A stretch of DNA of 64,000 bases from G963664225 sp964538065 (GTDB lineage: Bacteria > Verrucomicrobiota > Verrucomicrobiia > Limisphaerales > UBA1319). The position numbers and the translations under genes are program-made. The first letter of the stretch is position 1. Every line of letters starts with the position of its first letter. This document shows positions 16,312-24,280 of this stretch, one piece after another. The notes beneath the pieces were generated by a model. It had not been told where the DNA came from. It ran no database searches and saw only the letters and a list, made by a program, of their open reading frames with translations. The DNA lies in NCBI GenBank assembly GCA_964538065.1, contig CAZIDG010000013.1:1-64000 (forward strand). Direction: 5' to 3'.

Positions 16312-17205
16312 ATGACGCATCGATCACGCATTGAGACGCTCGGGGAACGGTTGATTGAATGGATCATCCGCCTGTGTGGGATTAGCGCCATCCTGTTCGT
16401 CTTTGGCATCTTCTTCTTCGTGTTTCGTGAAGGATCGGAGTTCCTGTTCACGAAGTTCAAGCCGGTCGAGTTCTTTACCAGCATCGAATGGTATCCCACC
16501 TCGCAGAGCAACGTGCGCTATGGCGTGCTGGCGCTCATCGTGGGGACCTTGAGTGTCACGGTCCTGGCCATGGCCATTGCCGTGCCCTTTGGGCTGGGGG
16601 CCGCGGTGTTCATTTCCGAGTTCTGCCCGGCCCGGATCAAGGAGGTGCTCAAAATCGTGATCGAGTTGCTGGCGGCCATCCCCTCGGTGGTGTGGGGATT
16701 TGTCGGGCTCACGGTCATGAACCCCTTGATCATCTCAGTCTTCCACGCGCCCATCGGCCTCAACGTGCTCAATGGTGGCATCATCCTGGCCCTCATGAGC
16801 GTGCCCATCATTGTGTCGATCGGGGAGGATGCCCTGAAGGCGGTGCCGGATTCCTACCGGGAGGCCGCGGTCTCCCTGGGGGCGACCCGCTGGCAACTGG
16901 TGTACCGGGTCCTTTTGCCCGCCGCCCGCAATGGCTTGCTCGCCGCTGTCTTGCTGGGCGTGGGCCGCGCGGTCGGGGAGACCATGGCGGTGCTCATGGC
17001 CACCGGGCATGCCGTGGCGATTCCAACAAGCCCCCTGGATTCAGTGCGCACGCTTACCGCCACCATTGCCGCCGAACTGGGTGAAGCCCCGGTCCACTCG
17101 GATCATTACCAGGTGCTGTTTGTCATCGGCATCCTCCTCTTTGTCATCACCTTCCTGGTCAACCTCATCGCCGATCTGGTGGTGAAAGGAATACGCTCCA
17201 AATGA
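16312..17205 (+). CDS. pstC: Phosphate ABC transporter permease PstC
   Basis: The protein has 297 residues and about six membrane helices, the first at residues 19-40. The cytoplasmic coupling EAA loop is clear (ALKAVPDSYREAAVSLGATRWQ), followed by the helix with GRAVGETMAVLMATG. IPSVVWGFVGL is a typical PstC signature. The length is normal. The stop overlaps the pstA ATG by 4 bp (ATGA), indicating translational coupling. Confidence 0.95.
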   Translation: MTHRSRIETLGERLIEWIIRLCGISAILFVFGIFFFVFREGSEFLFTKFKPVEFFTSIEWYPTSQSNVRYGVLALIVGTLSVTVLAMAIAVPFGLGAAVFISEFCPARIKEVLKIVIELLAAIPSVVWGFVGLTVMNPLIISVFHAPIGLNVLNGGIILALMSVPIIVSIGEDALKAVPDSYREAAVSLGATRWQLVYRVLLPAARNGLLAAVLLGVGRAVGETMAVLMATGHAVAIPTSPLDSVRTLTATIAAELGEAPVHSDHYQVLFVIGILLFVITFLVNLIADLVVKGIRSK

Positions 17206-18185
17206 ACCTTCTTGAGGGTCAACCTGTGGTGAACACGCGGCCGGAACCCCGGGCCGTCCAGGCTTCGTCGGAAGACCGCACCGCGTTCCCGGACGGCAAT
17301 CCCTTTGCCGAAACCCGCCACAGCCGGCGCAAGCTTCGCCATGAGCGATGGGCCAGGGTGGTGTTCCTGGGGATGACCTTGATGATGATCATCCCGCTCC
17401 TGCTCATTGTGGGATATTTGGTGTATCATGCCATGCCCAGCCTTTCGCTCGACTTCCTGCTGACCAGCCCCAAGCGCGGCATGAGGGCAGGGGGCATCTG
17501 GTCGCCGCTGCTGGGCACCATCTACCTGGTGATCATCTCCCTGGCGGTGGCGGCGCCCATCGGCGTGCTGGCGGCCGTGTATCTCAATGAATATGCCCGG
17601 GAGAACTGGTTTACGCGGATCATCAACCTGGCCGTGGTCAACCTCGCCGGCGTGCCCAGCATCGTCCACGCCCTGTTCGGCCTCGGGGCGTTTGTCATGT
17701 TCGCCGGCATGGGGCGATCCATCCTGGCCGCCTCGCTGACCCTGGCCATCATGACCTTGCCGGTGATCATCGCCAGCACGAAGGAGGCCCTGGCCTCGGT
17801 GCCGATGTCCTTTCGCGAGGCCTGCTGGAGCGTGGGGGCGACCCGCTGGCAGACCATCTGGGCGGTGGTGCTGCCCAATTCCATCAGCGGCATCCTCACG
17901 GGCATCATCCTGCAGGTGTCCCGCGCCGCAGGCGAAACCGCCCCCATCATGTTTACCGGGGCCGTGTTCTACAAGGCCGTCCAGGACGGCAATGTGTTCG
18001 CCTACGGTCTGTTTGACCAATGCATGGCCCTCTCGATGCACCTCTTCACCATTTCCACGCAGGTGCCCGATGTCCCGCCGTCCCTCCCGTATGCCATCGC
18101 GGTGGTGCTCCTGGGGACGGTCCTTGTGGTCAACGCCCTGGCCATTGCCTTGCGCATGTTTTTAAGGTCACGTAAAAAATGGTGA
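17202..18185 (+). CDS. pstA: Phosphate ABC transporter permease PstA
   Basis: The protein has 327 residues. A soluble N-terminal extension of about 45 residues precedes the first helix. The rest is standard PstA: LVYHAMPSLSLDFL, IYLVIISLAVAAPIGVLAAVYLNEYA, AGVPSIVHALFGLGAF and the EAA loop (ALASVPMSFREACWSVGATRWQ), then RAAGETAPIMFTG. It pairs with PstC to form the channel. Both permeases have one EAA loop each, so the channel offers two ATPase docking sites, whereas three ATPase genes follow. It overlaps pstB1 by 7 bp. Confidence 0.95.
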   Translation: MNLLEGQPVVNTRPEPRAVQASSEDRTAFPDGNPFAETRHSRRKLRHERWARVVFLGMTLMMIIPLLLIVGYLVYHAMPSLSLDFLLTSPKRGMRAGGIWSPLLGTIYLVIISLAVAAPIGVLAAVYLNEYARENWFTRIINLAVVNLAGVPSIVHALFGLGAFVMFAGMGRSILAASLTLAIMTLPVIIASTKEALASVPMSFREACWSVGATRWQTIWAVVLPNSISGILTGIILQVSRAAGETAPIMFTGAVFYKAVQDGNVFAYGLFDQCMALSMHLFTISTQVPDVPPSLPYAIAVVLLGTVLVVNALAIALRMFLRSRKKW

Positions 18186-18934
18186 ACAAGATTGAAATCT
18201 CAAGCCTGAGTGTCTCCTATGGCACGGTTCAGGCCCTCAAAAGGGTGTCCCTCAACATCCCGCCTCACTGCATTTACGCCATCATTGGCCCTGCGCAGTC
18301 GGGCAAAACCACGCTGCTCAAGGCCCTGAACCGCACGCTGGAGTTGACCGCGGGCGCCACGGTGGAGGGCTGCATCAAGGTGGACGGCGAGGACATCATG
18401 AAGATAGCCGATGTGTTCACGCTGCGCCGGAAGGTTGGCATGGTGGCTCCCTTGCCCGTGGGGTTGCCGATGTCCATTTTTGACAATGTTGCCTTTGCGC
18501 CCCGCCAGGCCGGCGTGCGCAAGGCGAAGGATCTCGAGCACCGCGTGGAGCGCTGCCTGCGCCAGGCGGCCTTGTGGGATGAGGTCAAGGACCGCCTTCA
18601 CAGCCTGGGCACCAAGCTCTCCGGCGGCCAGCAACAGCGTTTGACGATTGCCCGCGCCCTCTCGCACGATCCCCAGATCCTGTGCCTGGATGAGTTTTCC
18701 ATCGCCATCGATCCCGTGACCACCATGCGCATTGAGGAGGCGCTCAAGGAGCTGCGCAAGACCATGACCATTGTCCTGGTGACCAACCTCGTGCAGCAGG
18801 CGCGCCGCCTGGCCAGCCGCACCGCCTTCATGCTCAACGGGGAGCTGGTCGAGGAGAACACCACCGAGATCATCTTTTCTGACAAGCCTGCCCACCGCAA
18901 AACCTACGAATACGTGAACGGCATTTTCGGATGA
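18179..18934 (+). CDS. pstB: PstB-like ATPase 1: intact LSGGQ, altered Q-loop and H-loop
   Basis: The protein has 251 residues, PstB size and PstB-like throughout (ALNRTLELTAGATVEGCI, VGLPMSIFDNVAF). Walker A is intact (GPAQSGKTT, 37-45) and the signature is perfect (LSGGQQQR, 147-154). The Walker B Glu is present (CLDEF, Glu172), though the usual DEP is DEF. The Q-loop glutamine expected at 91 is proline, the H-loop histidine expected at 203 is asparagine (VTNLVQQA), and the D-loop reads IAID. By ABC-ATPase rules this protein can offer a good signature to a partner but should hydrolyse ATP poorly at its own site. It overlaps pstA by 7 bp and pstB2 by 4 bp. Confidence 0.9.
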   Translation: MVNKIEISSLSVSYGTVQALKRVSLNIPPHCIYAIIGPAQSGKTTLLKALNRTLELTAGATVEGCIKVDGEDIMKIADVFTLRRKVGMVAPLPVGLPMSIFDNVAFAPRQAGVRKAKDLEHRVERCLRQAALWDEVKDRLHSLGTKLSGGQQQRLTIARALSHDPQILCLDEFSIAIDPVTTMRIEEALKELRKTMTIVLVTNLVQQARRLASRTAFMLNGELVEENTTEIIFSDKPAHRKTYEYVNGIFG

Positions 18935-19707
18935 ACGAAGAACGGCGCAATTCCATCGAGACCCGCGATCTCTGCCTCTGGTACGGTCAGTTCCAGGCGC
19001 TGAAGCATGTGAACGTCCGCATTGGCCATGGGCTGATCACCTCGCTCATCGGGCCCTCGGGCTGCGGCAAGACCACCCTGTTGCGGTGCTTTAACCGCGT
19101 GAATGAGCGTTACGGGAATGTCACCACCCAGGGCGAAATCACCATCCTGGGCAAGAATATCTACGATCCCGATGTCTCGCTCATCGAGCTGCGCAAGTCC
19201 GTCGGCATGGTGTTCCAGCGGCCCAATCCGCTGCCCATTTCCGTTTACGAGAACGTCGTCTTCGGCTTGCGCATCCATTCCGAGCTTGGATCCGTCAAGC
19301 GGAGCGATCTGGACGATGTGGTCGAAAAGTCGCTCCGGGAGGTGTTCCTGTGGGACGATCTCAAGGACCGCCTGGATGAGAAGGCGACCCGCCTCCAGCT
19401 TGAGCAGCAGCAGAAGCTGTGCATCGCGCGGCTGCTTCCCCTCAAGCCCGAGGTCATCCTCATGGATGAGCCATGCTCGGCCCTGGATGCCAAGGCCACC
19501 CTCGCCGTGGAGGAGCTCATGCACACCCTGGTGGGACGCTACACCATCGTCATTGTCACGCACAACATGGCCCAGGCCCGGCGCGTCAGCCATGAGTGCC
19601 TGTTCATGTTGATGGGCGAGTTGGTCGAGCACAGCCCCACTCGCGAGCTGTTTTTAAAACCTCGCGAAGCCCGGACAGCCGAGTACATTGAAGGCCGATA
19701 TGGTTGA
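18931..19707 (+). CDS. pstB: PstB-like ATPase 2: intact catalytic motifs, lost signature
   Basis: The protein has 258 residues. Walker A (GPSGCGKTT, 41-49), Q-loop (GMVFQRPNP, Gln96), Walker B (VILMDEP, Glu180), D-loop (SALD) and H-loop (VTHNM, His211) are all canonical PstB. The signature LSGGQ has become LQLEQ (155-159), with both glycines and the serine gone, while the following QQ and CIAR are kept. This is the exact complement of PstB1: facing each other, the two give one full ATP site and one degenerate site. The start overlaps pstB1 by 4 bp (ATGA). Confidence 0.92.
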   Translation: MNEERRNSIETRDLCLWYGQFQALKHVNVRIGHGLITSLIGPSGCGKTTLLRCFNRVNERYGNVTTQGEITILGKNIYDPDVSLIELRKSVGMVFQRPNPLPISVYENVVFGLRIHSELGSVKRSDLDDVVEKSLREVFLWDDLKDRLDEKATRLQLEQQQKLCIARLLPLKPEVILMDEPCSALDAKATLAVEELMHTLVGRYTIVIVTHNMAQARRVSHECLFMLMGELVEHSPTRELFLKPREARTAEYIEGRYG

Positions 19708-20479
19708 TCGCCCCATGAATCACGATCCTGTCCCCTTGATGGACGTGGAGCATTTCCGTGCCAGCTATGGCAAACGCGAGGTGCTCCATGGCGTGTCGCT
19801 GTCCATTCAGCGCACGGAACGGCTGGCGCTCATCGGCCCGCTCGGCAGCGGGCGCACCACCTTGTTGCGCAGTCTCAACCGGCTCAACGACATGGATCCC
19901 GAATATGCCTGCTCAGGGCGCATCCTCTTCGAGGGCAGGGACATCCGGGATAAGACGTGCGATCCGGCCGAGCTGCGGCATCGCGTGGCCTTCCTCAATG
20001 CCGCGCCATCGCCGTTGCCCAAGTCGATTCATGACAACATCTCGTTTGGGCTGAAGACGGCCGGTCTGCGCAATGCATCCGGCCAGGAGGCTGCCATTGA
20101 AAACAGCCTGCGCGTCGTGGATCTGTGGGAGCAGTTGAAGGATCACCTGCACGAGCCTGCGCTGGGCCTGAACCGGGGGCTTCAATACCGGCTGTGCCTT
20201 GCGCGGCTGCTGGCCCTTGATCCGGTCATCATCCTGCTGGATGAACCGTGTGCGGGGCTTGATCCCATCTCAACCGCACAGATTGAGCAGATCTTTGCCG
20301 TGCTCAAACAGCGCCTCACCATCGTGTTCGCCACCAATGATAACAAGCAGGCGGCCCGCTCTTCGGACCGGGTTGCCTATTTGGATGCAGGTGAATTGGT
20401 GGAAATCGGGCCCACGTTCGAGGTGTTCCGCAACCCCAAAAACCAGCGCACCGACGATTATCTCACCGGGCGCGGCTGA
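19700..20479 (+). CDS. PstB-like pseudo-ATPase 3
   Basis: The protein has 259 residues from the ATG at 19700, which overlaps pstB2 by 8 bp; an ATG at 19715 is an alternative. It keeps the PstB layout (SLNRLNDMDPEYACSGRI, SPLPKSIHDNISFG) and Walker B (VIILLDEP, Glu182). It has Arg for the Walker A lysine (GPLGSGRTT, Arg52), Ala at the Q-loop position (101), LNRGL for LSGGQ (157-161) and Asn for the H-loop His (213). With the P-loop Lys, signature and switch His all replaced, it is unlikely to be an efficient ATPase. The frame is intact and tightly coupled, so it is probably selected, perhaps as a regulatory or structural subunit. Confidence 0.85.
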   Translation: MVDRPMNHDPVPLMDVEHFRASYGKREVLHGVSLSIQRTERLALIGPLGSGRTTLLRSLNRLNDMDPEYACSGRILFEGRDIRDKTCDPAELRHRVAFLNAAPSPLPKSIHDNISFGLKTAGLRNASGQEAAIENSLRVVDLWEQLKDHLHEPALGLNRGLQYRLCLARLLALDPVIILLDEPCAGLDPISTAQIEQIFAVLKQRLTIVFATNDNKQAARSSDRVAYLDAGELVEIGPTFEVFRNPKNQRTDDYLTGRG

Positions 20480-20507
20480 GGGTCCTCCCTTTCTTTGGAC
20501 CATCCAT

Positions 20508-20537
20508 CCCCCGAGCGAACATCGGGGGACTTTTTTT
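20508..20537 (+). terminator. Rho-independent terminator of the pst operon
   Basis: CCCCCGA (20508-20514) pairs with TCGGGGG (20522-20528) over a 7-base loop and is followed by AC and seven T. It lies 28 bp after pstB3 and separates the operon from guaA. Confidence 0.9.
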
Positions 20538-20609
20538 GATCCGCATGCGGTGGAATTTTGGTCTCGCCAAGCGCTGGAAGCCCATGCAGGATGATTTGCC
20601 TATTTTTGC

Positions 20610-22151
20610 ATGACAGAACAAATTGTCATTTTGGATTTTGGATCGCAATACACGCAGGTCATTGCGCGTCGCATTCGCGAATGCAGCGTTTATTGCGTCA
20701 TCATGCCCTTCAATACGCCGGCATCCGAACTGGCGCAGTTGCGTCCACAGGGGATCATCCTCTCGGGTGGTCCGGCCAGCGTGTATTCAGACAGGGCGCC
20801 CCTGCCTGATCCGGCCATCTTCGATTTGGGGGTGCCCATGCTGGGCATCTGCTTCGGGCTGCAGCTGGTCGCCCAGTTCATGGGCGGCAAGGTCGAGCGC
20901 GGCGATAAACGCGAATATGGAAAGGGCACCCTGAGTGTCAAGGATCGCGGCTGTCACTTGTTCCGGAAGCTGCCCGCCTCGCTCCAGGTGTGGAACTCCC
21001 ATGGCGATAAGCTGACCCGGCTGCCCAAGGGGTTCAAGTCGGTGGCCATCACCGAGAACTCCGCCTTTGCGGCCATCGAGCACAAGTCCAAGAAGATTTA
21101 CGGCCTCCAGTTCCATCCCGAGGTGGTGCACACCCCCCGGGGCAAGGAAATCATCAGCAATTTCGTCCATGGCATTTGCGGGTGCGGACGCGACTGGAAC
21201 ATGCGCAATTACATCGACCAGGCGGTCGAGCAGATCCGCAAACAGGTGGGCGGGGAACACGTCATTCTCGGCCTGAGCGGGGGCGTGGATTCCAGCGTGG
21301 CGGCCGCCTTGATTCACAAGGCCATCGGCGACCAGCTGACCTGCATCTTCGTCAACAACGGCCTGCTCCGGGCTGGCGAGGAGGACGTGGTCCAGCAGGT
21401 CTTTGGCAAGAATTTCAAGATCAAGCTCCAGTACGAGGATGCCAGCGCCCTCTTCCTGCGGAAGCTCAAGGGAGTCACCGATCCGGAACGCAAACGCAAG
21501 ATCATCGGCGGCACCTTCATTGAGGTGTTTCAGGATGCCACCAAGCGGGTGGGCAAGGCCCGGTTTCTGGCCCAGGGAACCTTGTATCCGGATGTCATCG
21601 AATCGGTTCCGATCGCGGGCAATCCGGCGTCCATGATCAAGAGCCATCATAATGTCGGCGGCCTGCCCAAGAAGATGAAGCTCAAGCTCGTTGAGCCCCT
21701 GAAGTGCCTCTTTAAGGACGAGGTGCGCCAGTTGGGAATCGAGTTGGGGCTTCCCAAGGAGATTGTCTATCGACAGCCCTTCCCGGGCCCAGGCCTGGCC
21801 GTGCGCATTCTGGGGGATGTTTCAGACAGCCGTCTGGCCATCCTGCGCAATGCCGATGCCATCGTGGTCGATGAAATGAAGAAGAGCGACATGTATTACA
21901 AAATCTGGCAGAGCTTCGCGGTCCTTCTGCCGGTGCGTAGCGTCGGGGTCATGGGGGATGAACGAACCTATGATTACACCATCGCCGTGCGTGCGGTCGA
22001 ATCCCAGGACGGCATGACGGCCGATTGGGCCAAATTGCCGTATGACCTTCTTGAGCGGATATCCAACCGCATCATTAATGAGGTGAAGGGCGTCAATCGC
22101 GTGGTGCTCGACATTTCGAGCAAGCCACCGGCCACCATTGAGTGGGAATAG
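20610..22151 (+). CDS. guaA: GMP synthase (glutamine-hydrolysing)
   Basis: The protein has 513 residues, the usual length. It converts XMP to GMP using glutamine and ATP in the cytosol. The class I glutaminase domain (1-190) starts IVILDFGSQYTQVIARRIRE, with the nucleophile in GICFG and the His-Glu pair in LQFHPEVVHT. The PP-loop ATPase follows (ILGLSGGVDSSVAA), then the dimerisation domain ending SKPPATIEWE. All key residues are present. The gene is flanked by terminators, so it is transcribed alone; no guaB is adjacent. Confidence 0.98.
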   Translation: MTEQIVILDFGSQYTQVIARRIRECSVYCVIMPFNTPASELAQLRPQGIILSGGPASVYSDRAPLPDPAIFDLGVPMLGICFGLQLVAQFMGGKVERGDKREYGKGTLSVKDRGCHLFRKLPASLQVWNSHGDKLTRLPKGFKSVAITENSAFAAIEHKSKKIYGLQFHPEVVHTPRGKEIISNFVHGICGCGRDWNMRNYIDQAVEQIRKQVGGEHVILGLSGGVDSSVAAALIHKAIGDQLTCIFVNNGLLRAGEEDVVQQVFGKNFKIKLQYEDASALFLRKLKGVTDPERKRKIIGGTFIEVFQDATKRVGKARFLAQGTLYPDVIESVPIAGNPASMIKSHHNVGGLPKKMKLKLVEPLKCLFKDEVRQLGIELGLPKEIVYRQPFPGPGLAVRILGDVSDSRLAILRNADAIVVDEMKKSDMYYKIWQSFAVLLPVRSVGVMGDERTYDYTIAVRAVESQDGMTADWAKLPYDLLERISNRIINEVKGVNRVVLDISSKPPATIEWE

Positions 22152-22171
22152 ACGTTACCCACACGACCCAA

Positions 22172-22188
22172 GTCTTGAGATTCAAGAC
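22172..22188. repeat. Perfect 7-3-7 hairpin after guaA
   Basis: GTCTTGA (22172-22178), loop GAT, TCAAGAC (22182-22188). It lies 20 bp after the guaA stop and is not followed by T residues, so it is more likely an mRNA 3'-end stabiliser or a binding site than a terminator. Confidence 0.75.
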
Positions 22189-22213
22189 CTGAGACCACAG
22201 ACCTTTTATCATG

Positions 22214-22242
22214 CGCGCGCCGGGAGACTGGCGCGCGTTTTT
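22214..22242 (+). terminator. Rho-independent terminator of guaA
   Basis: CGCGCGCC (22214-22221) pairs with GGCGCGCG (22230-22237) over an 8-base loop and is followed by five T. It lies 62 bp after the stop codon. Confidence 0.9.
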
Positions 22243-22253
22243 CGTCCCCTGAT

Positions 22254-22274
22254 CGATGGGGCAGGACCCCATCG
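22254..22274. repeat. Perfect 8-5-8 hairpin downstream of the guaA terminator
   Basis: CGATGGGG (22254-22261), loop CAGGA, CCCCATCG (22267-22274). No T or A tract follows on either strand. The role is unknown. Confidence 0.75.
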
Positions 22275-22415
22275 CAAGACTTCCAAGACTTTCTTAACCT
22301 GAGCGGATGGAAATAGTGAAAATAATTTGAATGAAAACGCAGGTTTGAACGTCAAATTTATCTTTTTACTACTTGCCAGGACTTTGATTTTAGGAGAGAT
22401 TCACCCCACTGACGC

Positions 22416-22451
22416 AAAAAAATCTGGCGGTCCGATTTCTCAGACCGCCAG
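22416..22451 (-). terminator. Rho-independent terminator on the minus strand
   Basis: Read on the minus strand, CTGGCGGTC (22451-22443) pairs with GACCGCCAG (22432-22424) over 10 bases, followed by A and seven T (22422-22416). The closest minus-strand gene upstream of it, hscB, ends 470 bp away, so a long 3' untranslated region or an unrecognised minus-strand transcript ends here. Confidence 0.85.
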
Positions 22452-22650
22452 CCAACCTACAGCTTGTGAAGAACGTCAGGCTCTAAAGCCCAACGCAGGA
22501 TTTTAGAGGCTTTTTGCTTCTACCATTGATGGCGGAAGCGGTATGCGTTTTTTCAATGATCCGTATCACCGGACCATTGCGTTGTTCCCATATTCTTTTA
22601 AGCAACCCCCGTGCCAGTTATTAAGGCGATCGCGTGCCGCTCCATGCTGT

Positions 22651-22824
22651 ATGATGATGCAAAATGTGAACTATCAGCATGATCCGTGGTTCGATTACGG
22701 CCTGTTTCGTGAGGCGGAATTGCGTGATTTGGACCTTTTGACACGAACGCAAACGTTATCGTTCCCAAAACGTGATTCCAAGGCCCCCAAACGCGGGCGG
22801 AGGTGTCAAATCGGTGTAAGGTGA
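22651..22824 (+). CDS. Possible small hypothetical protein
   Basis: This is a 57-residue frame (58 codons including the stop) with three consecutive ATGs at its start, and longer if read from the ATG at 22543. It contains an aromatic/acidic stretch (NYQHDPWFDYGLFREAELRDLDLL) and a basic tail (KRDSKAPKRGRR). Base composition is lower in GC than the neighbours. No Shine-Dalgarno sequence and no recognised family were seen. It may be non-coding. Confidence 0.25.
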   Translation: MMMQNVNYQHDPWFDYGLFREAELRDLDLLTRTQTLSFPKRDSKAPKRGRRCQIGVR

Positions 22825-22923
22825 ATTGACTCAAAACAGGACAAACCTGGCTGGGACCTTTTAAAGTGAGAGAACTGCGATTTTTGAAAAAAACGCATGG
22901 GCGTGTGAAATTCGCGCATCGGG

Positions 22924-23544
22924 TCACCCGATTTCCAACTGAACGGACTGCTCCTTTAACTGAGCCATCCACCGGCTTATGTAGCTCATAATGCGATAGA
23001 TATGCTCGATTTTGTCCAACGGAAGAAAGGCGCGCCGGGAGGTGGATTCCTGGGGTGCCTGCGCCCACAAAGGGTTGATGGATTGCAGTTCATGCAGCAA
23101 TTCCAAGCGTTTTGCGTGAATTTTTTGACTTAACGCGTGTAATTGATCGACGAGCTCCATCCCTTGGTGGAGGTATTTGACCTTCAAAAGCGGGGAGGTC
23201 TCCTTCTGTCGGGCCTGGGTAAAGGCCTCAATTTTGTGGCAAAGCTGACCCACTTCCATGAAGAAATCCATGGTGCCAGGGGGGATGCGCTGAACGTCCC
23301 TGGGCTTTTCTCCCGTTTCGAGCATGAGGAGATGCAAAAGACGTTCCTTGGGATCGACCAGGCAGTTGAAGGCCCGGTTCAGTTCCGCAAATTTCTGGTT
23401 GGCCAGTTCTTTATCGGATTCGCTGGCCGTGTGAAAACGATCGGGATGAAACTCGGCTGAGAGTTGAAGGAATTTGGTTTTCAGGGCCTCTTCATTGAGC
23501 CAGGGGCCACGAGGTTCATTCAGTAAAGTAAAGTAGTCCGTCAT
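22924..23544 (-). CDS. hscB: Fe-S co-chaperone HscB-like J-domain protein
   Basis: The protein has 206 residues. An N-terminal J domain contains the HPD motif (HPD at 33-35, SAEFHPDRFH), which stimulates an Hsp70 ATPase. After it the region RLLHLLMLETGEKP and the helical C-terminus, with the typical MDFFMEVGQL segment, match HscB, which hands the scaffold protein to HscA in Fe-S cluster transfer. Its ATG overlaps the stop of the A-type carrier gene by one base (TAATG), so the two are translationally coupled, supporting the Fe-S role. No hscA or iscU is nearby. The length is slightly above the usual 170-175. Confidence 0.88.
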   Translation of the reverse strand: MTDYFTLLNEPRGPWLNEEALKTKFLQLSAEFHPDRFHTASESDKELANQKFAELNRAFNCLVDPKERLLHLLMLETGEKPRDVQRIPPGTMDFFMEVGQLCHKIEAFTQARQKETSPLLKVKYLHQGMELVDQLHALSQKIHAKRLELLHELQSINPLWAQAPQESTSRRAFLPLDKIEHIYRIMSYISRWMAQLKEQSVQLEIG

Positions 23545-23930
23545 TAGGCGCTAAAGCTTTCCCCGCACGAGCAGGTATTGGTGGCGTTGGGGTTCTTGAC
23601 CTTGAAACCGCCTCCCATCAGGGCGTCCACAAAATCCAATTCCGAACCGCTTACATACAAGGCGCTTTTAGGATCCACAACGACACGCACGCCTTTGGAT
23701 TCCACAAGGAAATCGCGGTTGGCCGGTCCTTCCTGCAAATCCATCTTGTATTGAAGCCCTGAGCACCCGCCGCCCACCACCGCAATGCGCAACACACCGT
23801 GGGGCCTGCCCTGTTTTTGGAGGAGATCCAGGATTTTCGCGGCCGCTGCATCGGTAATGCGCACCAATCGCTCGTCTCCCACACGATACGAGGGCTTGGA
23901 CTGGCTGTTGTTGGCGGTGTCAGATGTCAT
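23544..23930 (-). CDS. iscA: A-type Fe-S carrier protein (IscA/SufA/ErpA family)
   Basis: The protein has 128 residues. A 20-residue variable N-terminus precedes the family domain (VRITDAAAAKILDLLQKQ). The three invariant cysteines are Cys56 (GGGCSGLQYKMDL) and Cys120/Cys122 (NTCSCGESF), with FVDALMGGGFKVKNPNA between. It carries 2Fe-2S or 4Fe-4S clusters to targets in the cytosol. It is the first gene of a two-gene unit with hscB. IscA, SufA and ErpA cannot be told apart by sequence alone. Confidence 0.92.
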   Translation of the reverse strand: MTSDTANNSQSKPSYRVGDERLVRITDAAAAKILDLLQKQGRPHGVLRIAVVGGGCSGLQYKMDLQEGPANRDFLVESKGVRVVVDPKSALYVSGSELDFVDALMGGGFKVKNPNATNTCSCGESFSA

Positions 23931-24280
23931 TCAAATCGTCGGAAACAAAATATGCGTGCCCGTCTGCATCGTCAATGCCGCATCCACGGATCGTTGTCTC
24001 TGGGCGCCATGCAAGCCTTTGGCCTGGACGCGGGCAAAACGCCCCAGGGAGGTCCGTTCCCGTGGTCGAAAGGGAAGGAGAGAGGGTCGCGTCTTCACGA
24101 ATGACGGTCGAAATGTCAGTCCTGCCTTGCATTGCCAGAAAGTGTCGGGTTACAAATCAGGTGTTCCACGTGTCCAACCGATTGAGTGCCCCGGAGGAGT
24201 CCGGTCAACATGATGATACAACCAAAGTTGAATCAGAATGGGTCAATGCGACACCGATGACCCATCACGACAAGGCCAAC
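23931..24280. other. Divergent promoter region between iscA and oxidoreductase gene
   Basis: About 350 bp without a recognisable gene. The frame of the downstream oxidoreductase stays open through it, but the translated extension is low in hydrophobic residues and not family-like. No convincing promoter pair or hairpin was seen. Confidence 0.4.

Noticed and set aside
13588..16320. A 910-residue frame that joins the YihY protein with sequence antisense to pstS
   Set aside because: The family similarity starts only at the ATG at 15012. The rest crosses the Pho operator and the pstS gene on the opposite strand.
20538..20609. Purine riboswitch before guaA
   Set aside because: The leader is only about 70 bp and lacks the conserved junction and loop sequences.
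22598..23068. A minus-strand frame of 156 codons overlapping the end of hscB
   Set aside because: It overlaps hscB in another frame, and its product has no protein-like pattern. The terminator beyond it is better explained by a 3' UTR or an RNA.
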